Position numbers and translations under genes: made by a program. From positions 186,001 through 250,000 of the forward strand of contig JASANG010003323.1 of assembly GCA_030248215.1 (NCBI GenBank): a stretch of DNA of 64,000 nt. The letters are read 5' to 3'. This document shows, piece by piece, positions 34,189 to 44,702 of this stretch (positions are counted from its first letter, which is position 1; every line of letters begins with the position of its first letter). Source of the DNA: Enoplolaimus lenunculus (lineage: Eukaryota > Nematoda > Enoplea > Enoplida > Thoracostomopsidae). The notes below the pieces were generated by a model that ran no database searches, was not told the origin of the DNA, and was given only the letters and a program-made list of their open reading frames with translations.

Positions 34189-34861
34189 ATGGCAGCTCAA
34201 GTTTTGCCTTCAGTTAAGAACCATTCCGAGAATCGAACCTCAGCCATTTCGCACTCGAATCAAGAACGACGTTCTTTGTTGAAAACGTATCTTTTGTCTC
34301 TCTACGAATCATTAGTTCAATTGCCGGTGGTTATTAAGAGCCAATATAAAAAAACAGGGGTAGAACAATATTATAAGCCTAAGCCTAAGCCTAAAAGCGT
34401 AAGAATGGGCAATTTTCCTAAGCCTAAGCCTATACCTAAAGCCAAACCAAAAATTACTCTAAAGCTAAGCTTACTCTATTATAGTCCCACAGAAAAACGT
34501 TCCGCCCCTGATGGTTCTTTTTAGGCAAGGTTCCAATTTAATCGAATGAGTTCGTCGTTCGTTTTAATTCCAATTAATTCAACTTCGGGCCAATGTAAAG
34601 AACAGGGGCGGAACAGCATTCTAAAGCACACTCCTAAGCGTAAACCTAAGCCTAAGCCTAAGCGTAAGAATGAGTTTGTTCCTAAGCCTAAGCCTAATGC
34701 TCAGCCTAAGCCAAGTAATAAAGTTAGCCTATAGCTTAAGTCAACTCTATCGCAGTCCCACAGAAAAATGTTCCGCCCTTGATCTTTACATGGGCCCAAC
34801 TTCGCTACGAAGAATGGTTGAAGAATCTCGATATGAACCATTTGAAAGATTAGACGAATAA
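34189..34861 (+). CDS. Small gene interrupted by a transposon
   Basis: Exon 1 is 34189-34326 (MAAQVLPSVKNHSENRTS start; donor GTGGTT, phase 0). Exon 2 begins at 34525 after TTCTTTTTAG and reads ARFQFNRMSSSFVLIPINST. At 34588-34796 a family C element with an 8-bp duplication is inserted, after which the frame resumes at 34805 as LRRMVEESRYEPFERLDE and stops at 34859-34861, overlapping AATAAA. Without the insertion and one duplicated copy the exon is open throughout, about 85 residues in all. As it stands the insertion adds 217 bases (not a multiple of three) and a stop, so this allele is probably dead or makes a different tail. The donor is weak. Family unknown. Confidence 0.45.
34339..34524. 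mobile_element. Family C element in the intron of the small gene
   Basis: GCCAATATAAAAAAACAGGG to GTTCCGCCCCTGATGGTTC; its right tip is altered and abuts the acceptor of exon 2. Confidence 0.65.
34588..34796. mobile_element. Family C element inside a coding exon, exact 8-bp duplication
   Basis: 209 bp, GGCCAATGTAAAGAACAGGG to GATCTTTACATGGGCC; CAACTTCG at 34580-34587 and 34797-34804. Confidence 0.9.
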
Positions 34862-34862
34862 A
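34857..34862 (+). terminator. Poly(A) signal AATAAA overlapping a stop codon
   Basis: The TAA of the small gene lies within GAATAAAATAG. Confidence 0.4.
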
Positions 34863-34999
34863 ATAGGAAATGATTTGGTGAAATTTAATATTTTGAGGTT
34901 GAATAGTTTTATATTCACTTATCTGCTGCTCGTTAATTAAGTTGGTTTCTAACGCGTGCAATCAAATGTTTCTAAATATGTTCGCCATGTTCCGTCACG

Positions 35000-35153
35000 A
35001 TCAATCTGTAGAACAGAGGAGTAACAGTAGCAGCACAAACATATTACTAAGTTTAAGACTAAGCCTGGACAAAGAAATCGTCTAAAGCTTACGGTTACTC
35101 TATGGTAGTCTCGCAGAAAAACGTTCCGTCTCTGAGCTTTACATTGGCCAACA
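35000..35153. mobile_element. Family C element
   Basis: TCTGTAGAACAGAGGAG to GAGCTTTACATTGGCC, with a short core. Confidence 0.65.
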
Positions 35154-35282
35154 TCTCAGTAGTAATGTGTCTACGTAATATTCTCACTGTTCTTCCTTAC
35201 TAATTCATTCGTTAGGCCTTGTATTTGGATTTGATCTTACGTAAACGCTCTGTCTAAGTACTGGTGTAATGTTTCCAGTACC

Positions 35283-35468
35283 GGAGCAGGCAGGGGTGCG
35301 GGCTGTCCCCTAATTGCAGGGCAGGGGCCCCCAGACTCGCGAGCGAAGCGAACGAGAAGCCAGACGCATTTTAAAACTCAAGCGGTTTTTGTTTCAATCG
35401 GTTAGGGTGGGGGCCACTTTAGGAGTGGCCCACCCAAACGGGCGTTATGGGAGGTGGCTGCTCCGACC
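35283..35468 (+). repeat. Family J repeat
   Basis: GGGGCCCCCAGACTCGC, GCGAGCGAAGCGAACGAG, CAGACGCATTTTAAAAC and GGGAGGTGGCTGCTCCGACCC. Copies at 49572 and 52186. Confidence 0.6.
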
Positions 35469-35639
35469 CTGATTGTTTCTAAAATAACAGTTAGGCCTTT
35501 CCGTTTAACTTTTTTTGACTATAAAATTTTAAGTTTTCGTCAAAATATGAATTTCACGCCAAAACTTAAATTTCTCGCCAAAATGAATATTTTGTCTCCG
35601 AAAATTTGTTTATCCCGCCAATTTCACCGCACAATTAAG

Positions 35640-35984
35640 TGTAGTGCAGTAAACGGATAGTAAAACTAACTGAATCAAAAAAGCGGAAAGGTGTTTGAGT
35701 TTTCTGCCACCACAATTAAGGCATGCAAATATTCATTTGGCTTCCTTAAACTGTAATGAAAAAATAGCGAATGCATCGAAATTTTTAAATTTATGTACGA
35801 ATTTCGTATTTTTATTTCATATCGAACAATTGAAGAACATATGTAATTAAAAATTGCGAGTTATTTTCTTGACTTTTAACCAATTTTGATTACAAAATTA
35901 ACACGAAATTTTCGGCATTTCAATGACAGAGACTGACACAAATTTTACCGAAAACGGAAACGGATATCCAGTTACACCCTGATA
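35640..35984. mobile_element. Family H element
   Basis: GTAAACGGATAGTAAAAC at the left; AACGGATATCCAGTTACACC at the right, an inverted match. Confidence 0.6.
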
Positions 35985-36195
35985 CCCAGCAAAAAATGGT
36001 GAGTCAAATGGACTCTCTCCGAAATGGGCTTTTCCGGACTACACAAACTGAGTCAAATTCGACTCCGCCAGAGTCTCAAATTCGACACACTGAGTTGGAC
36101 GTTTGACTCTGGCGGAGTTGAATGGCACTCAATTTGTGTAGTCCGCGAAAGCCTATTTCGGAGATAGTCAATTTGACTCACCATTTTTTGCAGTG
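35985..36195. mobile_element. Family A MITE, complete
   Basis: TA-flanked; CCCAGCAAAAAATGGTGAG to TTTTTTGCAGTG. It lies at the tip of the family H element. Confidence 0.85.
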
Positions 36196-36284
36196 TACAA
36201 AAACGAAAAATTCAACTAAGCACTGATATTGAATTCATTAACACAAAGGACATCGATAATTAGAAAAACAGTTGATCTCTAAAG

Positions 36285-36422
36285 CCCGTTTTCTCAAATG
36301 TGATTAGCCTCTATCACCAGCTGGTGATAGGTCCTGTCACTTTGGAACCAGCGTATGGTGAGGTTCGAAATTCAGCACATTGTTTGTGTTTAGGTGCTAT
36401 GCGCATTTCATAATATTGGCCC
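36285..36422. mobile_element. Family E fragment
   Basis: CCCGTTTTCTCAAATGTG, ATCACCAGCTGGTGATAGG, GGTTCGAAATTCAGC and GCTATGCGCATTTCATA. Confidence 0.5.
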
Positions 36423-36577
36423 TTGTCTACGTTTTAATATTTCCACCATCTGTTATTAAATAAGAAGTTTAATTGTTTCTATACAAAATAATACAGCAAA
36501 CACAAAAAGACCAGCAACTATTTACAAGCTACACAATATTGAATTACCGCTGTCAAGATTGTTTTCATTAATTAATA

Positions 36578-36690
36578 CACTGTAAATTTCAGTGAGTTGA
36601 TTTTAACTCAGAATGAGTTGAATCCACACAGTCGTCTGATCTGTGAATTAGGTCTTTCAGAATCTAGAACCGTAAATTGATAGAACTCAC
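36578..36690. mobile_element. Family B MITE, left arm only
   Basis: CACTGTAAATTTCAGTGAGT then loss of similarity after AACTCACAC. Confidence 0.6.
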
Positions 36691-36761
36691 ACTTCAATTT
36701 GGAAGGTTGTAAACCTTATAGAGAAAAATTTGCACATAAATACAGTGAATAAATATTTTCA

Positions 36762-36942
36762 GCTTATGTAAACATCAGGCGCAGAACGTTTTTCTGCGGT
36801 ACTGCAATAGAGTATAAAGGTTAAGCTTTTGACTCAAATTTTGCATAGGCTTAGATATCAGTATAAGCTGATTCTTACGCTTAGTTTTACGCTTTGGCTT
36901 ACGAATACACTAATACTACTGTTACAGCCCTGTTCTATAATT
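36762..36942. mobile_element. Family C element
   Basis: TGTAAACATCAGGCGCAGAAC to ACAGCCCTGTTCTATA. Confidence 0.6.
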
Positions 36943-37015
36943 TTACCTTTGTAAGTATGAGAAAATGTTCAAATTCATATGAAAGCATCTTCCGTGTCAA
37001 GTATAGCCGATTTAT

Positions 37016-37176
37016 GGTCCATGTATCGACCAGGGCCGGAACATTTTCCTGCAGGGTTGTAATAGTGTCAAGTCAAGCCTTAGACTAACTTTTTTACTCA
37101 GGCTTAGTCTTAGGTTTAGGTTTATGTTTAGGAATACGCTTATACCACTGCTCCAGCCCTGTTCTGTACATAGACC
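37016..37176. mobile_element. Family C element with 8-bp duplication
   Basis: GGTCCATGTATCGACCAGGG to CTGTACATAGACC; flanks CGATTTAT and TGATTTAT (7 of 8). Confidence 0.8.
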
Positions 37177-37711
37177 TGATTTATAATGGTTGACAAAATT
37201 CTTCTACAATCCTAAAACACATCAGAACAGTTGCTGTCCTATCTTAACTGTCAAATTTCGAAACACTAAAAATATCCACTCGTTGGAAAATTCAGCTTAA
37301 AAATTTGACAACATACGGCAAACATCCGTATTATACAAAGCACATAAGGTACAGTAAAATTTAGCATTCACACCAGAAGTGTACCGAACAGTAATGGACT
37401 CAGGCTTCGGTTTTAGCCAATACCGCGAGATCTTTTTCCGATTCAATTATAGCTAACGACTACACAATACCATACTGGAAATTAATAATTTAACTGATTT
37501 CTTAATTGGACAGCATTAATTAATGTTTTTTTCGTACACCACTGCAATTACCATAATACGGACGCAATTAAAAATGCATATTTACTTGTTCAGAAACACA
37601 TTTATACAGGTATATGTTGTTAGCCAATCTGCTATTCTGGCCGATCACTAATTGTGCTAATCCAGTTTGCTATCTCGATCCAATTGCAGTTCAGTTTAGG
37701 ACACTTATTTT

Positions 37712-37923
37712 TAAATGTATATATCACCTATCATCAGTTGGTGATAGGTCTTGTGACTTTCGAACCAGTAAATACTGAGGCTCAAAATTCAGCACATTTT
37801 TCGCATGTGACCTGCCGTACTTCTGTATAAATTTTGAGTATAACAACTGCAACAGTTAGTGAGCATGAAAACCTATTTACTTACAGATGATAGTTGCTAA
37901 ATTCATTTTAGAATATGGGCCTA
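37712..37923. mobile_element. Family E element
   Basis: AAATGTATATATCACC, ATCAGTTGGTGATAGG, GAGGCTCAAAATTCAGC and TTTTAGAATATGGGCC. Confidence 0.55.
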
Positions 37924-38005
37924 GGTTAAGTAACAAATGGGTGATTTATCTAAATAATAGTTTAGTGTACACCGAACGCTGATTGGTTAATTTTTGTATT
38001 AATTT

Positions 38006-38235
38006 GATTAAATGATTAAATCTAATTGGTCATTTATTAAATGATTAAATCTAATTGGTCATTTGTTTCAATAGCAGTTTAGACTAAGCTACAATGCTGT
38101 TACGGTAAAATAGCAAATCGGCCAATAGGTCAATTAGTAATTGGCTTGAATAGCAGATTTGGCACGGGTCAATTTAGTAATTGGCCTGAATACCTTTTTG
38201 GCATGGATTAATTTAGTAATTGGCCCGAATAGTAG
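38006..38235. repeat. Short tandem repeats (29 bp and ~38 bp)
   Basis: AATGATTAAATCTAATTGGTC occurs twice in tandem. Then TTAGTAATTGGCCTGAATA-type units repeat three times at ~38-bp spacing from 38133. Confidence 0.65.
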
Positions 38236-38409
38236 ATTGACCTGCGACAATTATATACATCTTTCGTTGCAATTATTTGTTAAAATCTTGTCATTTTGAA
38301 TACCAAAACTATTGTGGCCATTTACCATATTAAAAAGTACGCATAATTTTGACGGTATACGCAAAGAATATTTTGACAAAGAATATTTGTTATTAATAAA
38401 ATATACAAA

Positions 38410-38520
38410 ACAATTAGGGTTGCGCTATACTTTACATCTGTGCACTGCGATGCCGAGTGTCGCAAACAAAATTTAATTTTGTCACCGCACAAAGTATAGC
38501 ATAACCCTAATTGTGGTCGC
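38410..38520. mobile_element. Short MITE of family F
   Basis: AATTAGGGTTGCGCTATACTT and AAGTATAGCATAACCCTAATT are inverted ends of a ~110-bp element. Confidence 0.65.
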
Positions 38521-38564
38521 TTCCCTACGATCAATTAGTAATCAGTCAGCGGTGGCACCAAAGC

Positions 38565-38698
38565 AGACGACAGGACGTCACAGTCCTCGCGAAGCGCTCG
38601 ACACCGTGCACTGGCATACGTCGGCCCGAGGCAAATTTTTCACCCTGCCGCACGTCAGCGTCCGGCGGCGTGTGACGAGTATTGCCCAACCCTAAGTA
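38565..38698. repeat. Family F fragment
   Basis: CGTCAGCGTCCGGCGGCGTG and ATTGCCCAACCCTAAG. Confidence 0.45.
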
Positions 38699-38930
38699 AA
38701 GCTGAATCACTGTTGCCGTTTAAAACACATTCCCCATAGATCAATGTCTTAAGACACACCTGGGATTTTTGATACACAGCAGAGGGTTTGGGGATCCGGG
38801 GTAAAAATTTCATAATGTGCCCCAGTTGCAAGCTACCAGTATTCACTTATGGTTCAACCCATCACCGCTCACGCTATGCATAGACGAACGAATAGAAATC
38901 TGTAATAGTTTGCAATAAATAAGATATATA

Positions 38931-39185
38931 CATTGTAAATTCCAATGAGTTAATGTTAATCAATCAACTCAGACGGAAAGTTAGTTACTTCTGAGTTTAT
39001 AACAGCAAACTTTAACTCACTTTGAGTTGAGTTGATTCTCACTCCGAGTTGATCGATTCCGCGAAAGTTGATTAATTAAATCAGAATGAGTTATTTCAAT
39101 TCAGTATTATGAGTTCTGATAGTCCTAACTCAAACTGAGTGATTCAACTCTGTCTGAGTTGAAATTAACTCACTGAAATTTACGG
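38931..39185. mobile_element. Family B MITE
   Basis: CATTGTAAATTCCAATGAGT to CTGAAATTTACGG. Confidence 0.75.

Positions 39186-39186
<1 letters not shown>

Positions 39187-39266
<80 letters not shown>
39187..39266. repeat. (TA)n microsatellite
   Basis: TA run starting at the end of the family B MITE, just downstream of CNRIP1. Confidence 0.95.
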
Positions 39267-39268
<2 letters not shown>

Positions 39269-39313
39269 AAGAAATATTTGACCTGTAAAACAATTACATA
39301 CATATATATTGAT

Positions 39314-41213
39314 TTATAAATAATTGTCATCGGTCACAATTATCGTTCCGTCATTTTTGATAATACATTTCCACGTAATGCATTTGACTTCTGTACCCAG
39401 AGTAGCTTTAGAATTGCCTGGTTTGTAGAATTTTGCTTGTATCGGCACAGTGCAACATCCGAAGACACCCTTAAAAATAGTCGATCCAATAAAAATTTAC
39501 CCGTTCACTTCACGAACTACAGTTTTTTCACACTACGGACGGCTTAAAAATTTACATACCCGCATGCGGCTTTGAACAAAATCTGCAGATGTGACAGCCT
39601 CGTTCTAACTGCGGATGTCAAACTTTTATAGGCGAACGAAAACACGCGTAGGTGTGTCAATTTTCGAACAGTCCGCATTGTGAAACTGGTCAATTTTTAA
39701 TAAAAATCTCCACAAAACGTGAGAGTCCCGTTGGGATTGAGTGTCAAAGTCGAACGGTGGCAGTCAACATAAACACATCAATACGGAAGCCCACAGTTCG
39801 AAATATCTGCTCTGAAGATGAGATCTCGAATGAGAAATCCAAAATGTTAATGTTTTAATTGGTTAATTAGGTTATTCTGGACGTTAATTTAATTTCGTCC
39901 AATCACAATTGAGACGCGGACTTGGTCTGTGTTCTTAGTTCGCTTACCGCTTGTATTTTTGACTACCATCAATTTTGCTATTCGAAAACTGAGTTTAAAA
40001 CAGACCCATAGCCTGCTCACCTTGCTAGGAGAGGCTAAAAAAATTTTCAGGACGGGCATTCAAGGATTTTTAATGACTTGCCAGCAATGTTCAAAATTTT
40101 CTGGGGGGGGGCAAATTTTTTCCAGGCGGGCTGAGCACCACCTGCCACCCCCCCCCCCCCTTGGCTCCGGGTCCGGTTTAATATTCGAAGTTTCGCTTAC
40201 CGTTATTTTAACGCTGAGTTTTTCACGTTGACCCGTTCCTTGTGGCTCAATTCCGTCTGTTTTCCAAACACCGCAGTATTTTGTGTTGTCATCTGGCGAT
40301 TTGTCAAGTGTAATATCAGGGCCAGTAATCGACACATTCCTTAAAATAGAAAACAAAACGCAACATTTAATTTCATTAATTACTCGAATCTGTGGCCGTA
40401 TTCTCAAATGTGTGTAGCATCTATTACTAGTTGATGATAGGCGTTGTCACTTTCGAACCAGTGAATGCTGAGGCTCAAAATTCAGCATATTTTTTTGCGT
40501 TTGATTTGCTCTACTTCTGTACCAATTTTGAGTTCAGCAACTGCAATAGTTAGCATGTTTGAAAACTTTATTTTAATAACTGATGATAGTTGCTATACAC
40601 GTTTGAAAATATGGCCCGCGGTGAGAAAAAAATTTGTTTATTAGTGAATTTATTCAAAAATTGTCTGTTCGATGAAAAAATGTCAAATTATGCTGATTAT
40701 TGGGAACATTTGAAACTGGTTCGTTTCTAAATTAGATTTCGCTAAAAATTAATTGAACTGAAATTGCAGAAAAAAATCTAATTTTGCCTGGCCCTTGCAG
40801 AAAAAAATCTCATATCACCCTCCTCTGACGTAAATGTTTTTTGCTATACTGTACATTTCGCTTACGTAACGTGCGACACAGCAAAACTTTTCAATAATAT
40901 TTGCCACACGCCACCCAATAAATTTTGCTTATATTTTCCTTGGCGGCGAATAGCGGCGTACGGCGTCATCCGACTCAGTAAAGCATAGCACAACCAATAA
41001 GAAATCGCCGCTAAAGATAGCAACGTAAACGTACGTAATTTCAAGGCTTGGCTTAGTCCACAACTCAACGCTGTAGACATAATCAGATCGAAATTTGACC
41101 GTTTTATCAGATCCGCTATCAAATCGTTGTCCATCATTTTTGAACACAATACACTGACCGTTGGTGTGTTCTTTGATTGTTAGCGACAGTTGAAACGTTG
41201 ACGGAATCTTCAT
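39314..41213 (-). CDS. CNRIP1: CNRIP1 (cannabinoid receptor-interacting protein 1) orthologue, three exons
   Basis: Exons on the minus strand: 41213-41035 (ATG; donor GTACGT, phase 2), 40339-40201 (acceptor CTATTTTAAG; donor GTAAGC, phase 0) and 39469-39314 (acceptor ATTTTTAAG; stop TAA). The product is 157 residues; vertebrate CNRIP1 is 164. It aligns along its length from memory: FQLSLTIKE / VRLSIALRI, the shared DGQRF, SVELWTKPSLEITNVSITG / [39 protein letters not shown] / YTGTYDTEGVTPTKSGERQ, and QAKFYK / QVKFYN. In vertebrates CNRIP1 is a small cytosolic beta-rich protein that binds the CB1 receptor tail and also acts elsewhere. Intron 1 holds family E and F repeats; intron 2 holds family D and a worn family S copy. 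Both acceptors are AAG rather than CAG. Confidence 0.9.
39705..39850. mobile_element. Family S element, decayed core
   Basis: CACAAAACGTGAGAGTCCCG, GAGTGTCAAAG and CACAGTTCGAAAT recall the S core; the ends are lost. Confidence 0.4.
40028..40170 (+). repeat. Family D repeat with poly(C)
   Basis: GGCTAAAAAAATTTTCAGG, TTTTTAATGACTTGCCAGC, CCAGGCGGGCTGAGC, then 14 C in a row and TTGGCTCCGGG. Confidence 0.65.
40393..40618. mobile_element. Family E element, complete
   Basis: GCCGTATTCTCAAATGTG to GTTTGAAAATATGGCCC, inverted ends; ATTACTAGTTGATGATAGG and the opposite AACTGATGATAGTTGC lie inside them. Confidence 0.65.
40845..40995. mobile_element. Family F MITE
   Basis: TTGCTATACTGTAC at the left and GTAAAGCATAGCACAACC at the right, with a GC-rich GGCGGCGAATAGCGGCG block. 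Confidence 0.5.
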
Positions 41214-41950
41214 TACAAGTTTGTCGAGCAGAAACAAACCGCAACACAGAAAAAAACCGAAAAATTTTCACCCAAAAACCGAGATTCAAGCTTAATTTCA
41301 ACGTGAGTTGAAGTGGTTTCAACGTAAGTTGAAGCGTTTTTCAACTTTTGAATTTGTGGGGTTTTTAGACGGTTTCAAATCACGTGTGTTGACTTGAGTA
41401 TAAAACGATTCGTTCCGCTGTGTTCACCAACGTTGTTCGATAATTTTGAAATTTCCAAAATCACAGATTTTACAAACAGCAAAAGTTGATTTATGAGTCA
41501 AAATTTTGTTAATTATAATTCCAAAATAAGTGGAATTGCGTTGATGCTGTTTGAAGTGACCAAATCTGACCAATTAATGACCAAATTAGGCAAAGCGACA
41601 GAGATCAAAGTAACATTTAAATGAAGTTTTTTTGGTTGCAATTTTTGTTTTCAAATTGAAAAAAAAATTCGAAGGACTGTTGGGTTGTGTCTTTTCCGAG
41701 AAAAAATAGACGTTTGTCATAAAATACTGCTGTCCATATTGACGCCGTAAATCGAACGCAAATCACTATCAAACGCAATATTGATTGGAATGCTAATATA
41801 ACAACAGTTTTAGATGTTTTTGTCTGAAAATAGTATAGTTTTCAAGCACACGGGCGGTGATTGCAAACGCTGAGACATATGTAAGCGTTTACTCTAACGA
41901 AAGCCTAAGCTTATATATGGGAGAATGTGTATGCAACAGCTCAAACTGTT
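41214..41950. other. Upstream region of CNRIP1, no element seen
   Basis: AT-rich. It contains two close inverted GTGAGTTGAAG / TTCAACTT motifs at 41300-41345, and otherwise nothing I can name. The CNRIP1 promoter should be here. Confidence 0.4.
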
Positions 41951-41952
41951 GA

Positions 41953-42085
41953 CAGGGGGCGCCATTGCAAAAAATTGTGGCCTCCGTAGAAAATTTTCAA
42001 CCTTGCTTGTAAGTCAACGAAAACCTTTGTATGCCCTTCTTAAAACTTTCTTTAGCTCCTCCTATAACAAGGAGAGCTGGCTACA
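41953..42085 (+). repeat. Family D repeat
   Basis: GGCGCCATTGCAAAAAATTG, TCAACCTTGCTTGTAAG and GCTCCTCCTATAACAAGG. Confidence 0.5.
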
Positions 42086-42231
42086 GGCCATTTTGATTGG
42101 TGCTGCACAAATTTGAAAATGCAGCAACCGCAGACACTGCCAAATTTGTAATCAATAAGTAACCAATTTTAATAACTGCCAAATTTACTGATTTTCTCGC
42201 GTTTTAAATTAAAAATTACGACAAAAACAAC

Positions 42232-42416
42232 GGCCCATGTTACTTTCAGGGGTGTCCACGTTTCTGGTGGGTCTATAAAAGAGTACGTTTAGATTCTAGA
42301 TTACATTTTTTTGCTTAGGCTTAGGCTTAGGCTTTGGCTTAGGGACACGTTTTTACAACGCTTAGGCTTAGGAATATGCTTAATCTACTGTTACGCCCCT
42401 AAAAGTAACATTGGCC
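42232..42416. mobile_element. Family C element, TTACTTT subfamily, with 8-bp duplication
   Basis: GGCCCATGTTACTTTCAGG to CTAAAAGTAACATTGGCC; flanks AAAACAAC and AAAACGAC (7 of 8). Confidence 0.85.
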
Positions 42417-42607
42417 AAAACGACAGTTTAATCAAAACAAACTGGTCATTTAATATTGAACCCTGGGTGATGATTTGAGTATTTGTTTGCAGAGAATAAG
42501 ATTATTCCACGTTCAGTTCAAAGGAACTCAAACGCGAGCAAACAGTCTCGATGGTGTTTTTACTTAACGCTTTAAAGTCACTGGTTGTGAGACTCTGGTG
42601 GCTATAT

Positions 42608-42746
42608 TTAGGCGTCAAAAAGAATTTTAATTAATTTTTCGCACTGCCGGCGGACGTTCGTCCCAAAAGCTTCAACCGGTTCGCTCGATCCTTGTGGGCT
42701 CCCATTTTGGCAAAGTAAATTTTTCACGGACCACGAAATTATAGAG
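42608..42746 (-). CDS. Candidate terminal exon
   Basis: Minus-strand acceptor ATGTTTTCCAG opens a phase-2 frame of 45 residues (WSVKNLLCQNGSPQGSSEPV, then RRQCEKLIKILFDA) ending TAA. A phase-0 frame (FVVREKFTLPKWEPTRIERT) is also open for 24 codons, so the frame is uncertain. The minisatellite at 42780 lies just upstream. Confidence 0.3.
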
Positions 42747-42779
42747 CTGGAAAACATTTTGCTGGCAGTCCCATAAGAC

Positions 42780-43062
42780 CTGTTTCGAGGGTGCCGACTT
42801 GGTTCGAGGGGGCCGACTTGGTTCGAGGGTGCCGCTTGTTTCGAGAGTGCCGACTTGTTTCGAGGGTGCCGACTTGTTTCGAGGGTGCCGACTTGTTTCG
42901 AGTGCGCCGACTTGTTCGAGGGTGCCGACTTGTTTCGAGGTTGCCGCTTGTTTCGAGGGTGCCGACTTGTTTCAAGGGTGCCGACTTGTTTCGAGGGTGC
43001 CGACTTGTTTGAGGGTGCCGACTTGTTTCGAGTGTGCCGACTTGTTTCGAGGGTGCCGACTA
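42780..43062. repeat. 19-bp minisatellite, about 15 units
   Basis: Unit GTTTCGAGGGTGCCGACTT with point variants and a few 1-bp losses. It is open in several frames on both strands only because of its composition. Confidence 0.95.
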
Positions 43063-43154
43063 TCATGACGCTGGCCCTGATTTTTCGTTTTGTTGTCTAA
43101 GAGATTAACTGTTTGGGACTTTGCGGATTCGTATAAAATTTGATGATCAATCTT

Positions 43155-43405
43155 TATTAAGGGTGTGCAACTGCCGAAATTTAAGTTGTACAAAATGTAC
43201 CGTCGAATGTTGCGTTTTTGATTGACCCTCTATTTAGAGGGCGACGCTATCACATGCAATACCCCTAAATTAAACTATAATCGACACTGTTTTTGATGTC
43301 GTATACATACAGTGTCATGGTTCGCAATGATGCATATACCCACCCTCTAAATACAAAAGGGTTGGCCAAAAATGCAATGGGTGCCGGATACATTATTTTC
43401 AGACA
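43155..43405. mobile_element. Family M element
   Basis: GGTGTGCAACTGCCG, ACCCTCTATTTAGAGGG and TACCCCTAAATTAAACT; shares these with the element at 59145. Confidence 0.55.
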
Positions 43406-43489
43406 GAATGCAGCCATTAGCAGACTCGAGTTGAAGTATGCGTAATCAGCTCTCATGAATGGATCGAGAAGTTTTTGACGGTTGGCTGG

Positions 43490-43640
43490 CAAAAGTCATG
43501 AAACGCAATTTTTACTGTATGCTATATATGTAGAAATTTTCGGAGGGGAGAAATTGTAAGGTAATGGCTACCTTGCTATTTTATCACAAAAAATTTTCTG
43601 CCGAGGGGCGTACAACCACCCCCCCGCCTGGATCCACTAG
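43490..43640. mobile_element. Family I element (hAT-like MITE)
   Basis: CTGTATGCTATATATGTAG in the middle and CGCCTGGATCCACTAGTG at the right; the left tip is worn. Confidence 0.6.
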
Positions 43641-43784
43641 TGTCCACTCGTGGTTGAATATATTCGTTCGTATTTAACAACGCTGTTTACAAGCACAAAA
43701 GATAGAAATATCAACTCAGTTTTCAAATTTGTAAAATTACAAAAATTTCGCGTTCACCGAAAACGCTGACCATTGCAGGAACAG

Positions 43785-43975
43785 CAACCCCCTAGATCAC
43801 TCATGCGTGCCCCCCAACGAAGGAACCCACCAGACCACTCATGTGCGGGCCCGGAAACCCAAAGAAGCAACCCCACAGACCACTCATACGCGGGCCCGCC
43901 ACCCCAAAGAAGCAACCCCCCAGACCACTTATGCGCGGGCCCGCCCCGCCCCCCAAAGAAGCGCCCCACCTTAAC
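43785..43975. repeat. ~50-bp minisatellite, four units
   Basis: Units contain CAGACCACTCATGCGCGGG and CCAAAGAAGCAACCCC. Confidence 0.85.
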
Positions 43976-44149
43976 AGGATTTTAAACCAAAAATATCCGT
44001 CAATATTCACCTTGGATATGTATTTAAAATGAAAAAATTCACAATTTGAAAAATCTTTTGATTATCGCAAGGGGGTTCACCCTGGAACTTTAGGCACCCC
44101 CATCCTAGCCTGCTTTGACCGAATCGTATTGAATTTGATCGCTTTTCAG

Positions 44150-44281
44150 AATGTCCACTCAAAACCTGATGTTCTCATCTGTCACTTCGTCACAGACCGT
44201 TTGTCCAACAGTATTTCATGCGTTCATTTGATAGACAGAAGTTTTGCGACCCACACTACTCTGTTTATCATTTCAAAAAGT
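44150..44281 (+). CDS. Candidate internal exon
   Basis: Bounded by GATCGCTTTTCAG and AGT-GTAAGC, phase 0 at both sides, 44 codons: NVHSKPDVLICHFVTDRLSN, then a stretch ending TLFIISKS. Both splice sites are strong. The donor is followed at once by TTAGGC-like hexamers. I do not recognise the protein or find neighbouring exons. Confidence 0.4.
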
Positions 44282-44562
44282 GTAAGCCTAAGCCTAAACC
44301 TGAACCTAAACCTATTTAATCAATTTAGTCATTATGCGTGACAGGACATTTTCTGTGAAACGAATTGAACAAGTAGCCTAAACTCTATATCCTTAATAAT
44401 TTAAAGTGCTACTACTTCCATTAGCTGGCAAAATTAATAAGTACTGTAGTGCTTTTAGGCAACTTTAAGCTCCATTGGTGCCCGGTTCGACCACAGCCTG
44501 AAATTTCAACACCGTACGCCTGCCATTGGCGCACTGCTGTGAAAATGTCCAATATATAAACG

Positions 44563-44702
44563 CCGGCCGTAGCACAGTATATAAGAATATTTGTACGCTT
44601 AAAGCCAAAGCGTTAACATTAAACATATTTTTTAAAACCTAAGCGAAAAAAAATTAGTCTAAAGCTTAAGCTTATTACTCTGGCGAAAATCTATCCGGCC
44701 TT
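44563..44702. mobile_element. Family C fragment
   Basis: Keeps TTAGTCTAAAGCTTAAGCTTA; few hexamers remain. Confidence 0.45.

Noticed and set aside
38513-38695. 60-residue frame
   Set aside because: It lies within GC-rich family F sequence.
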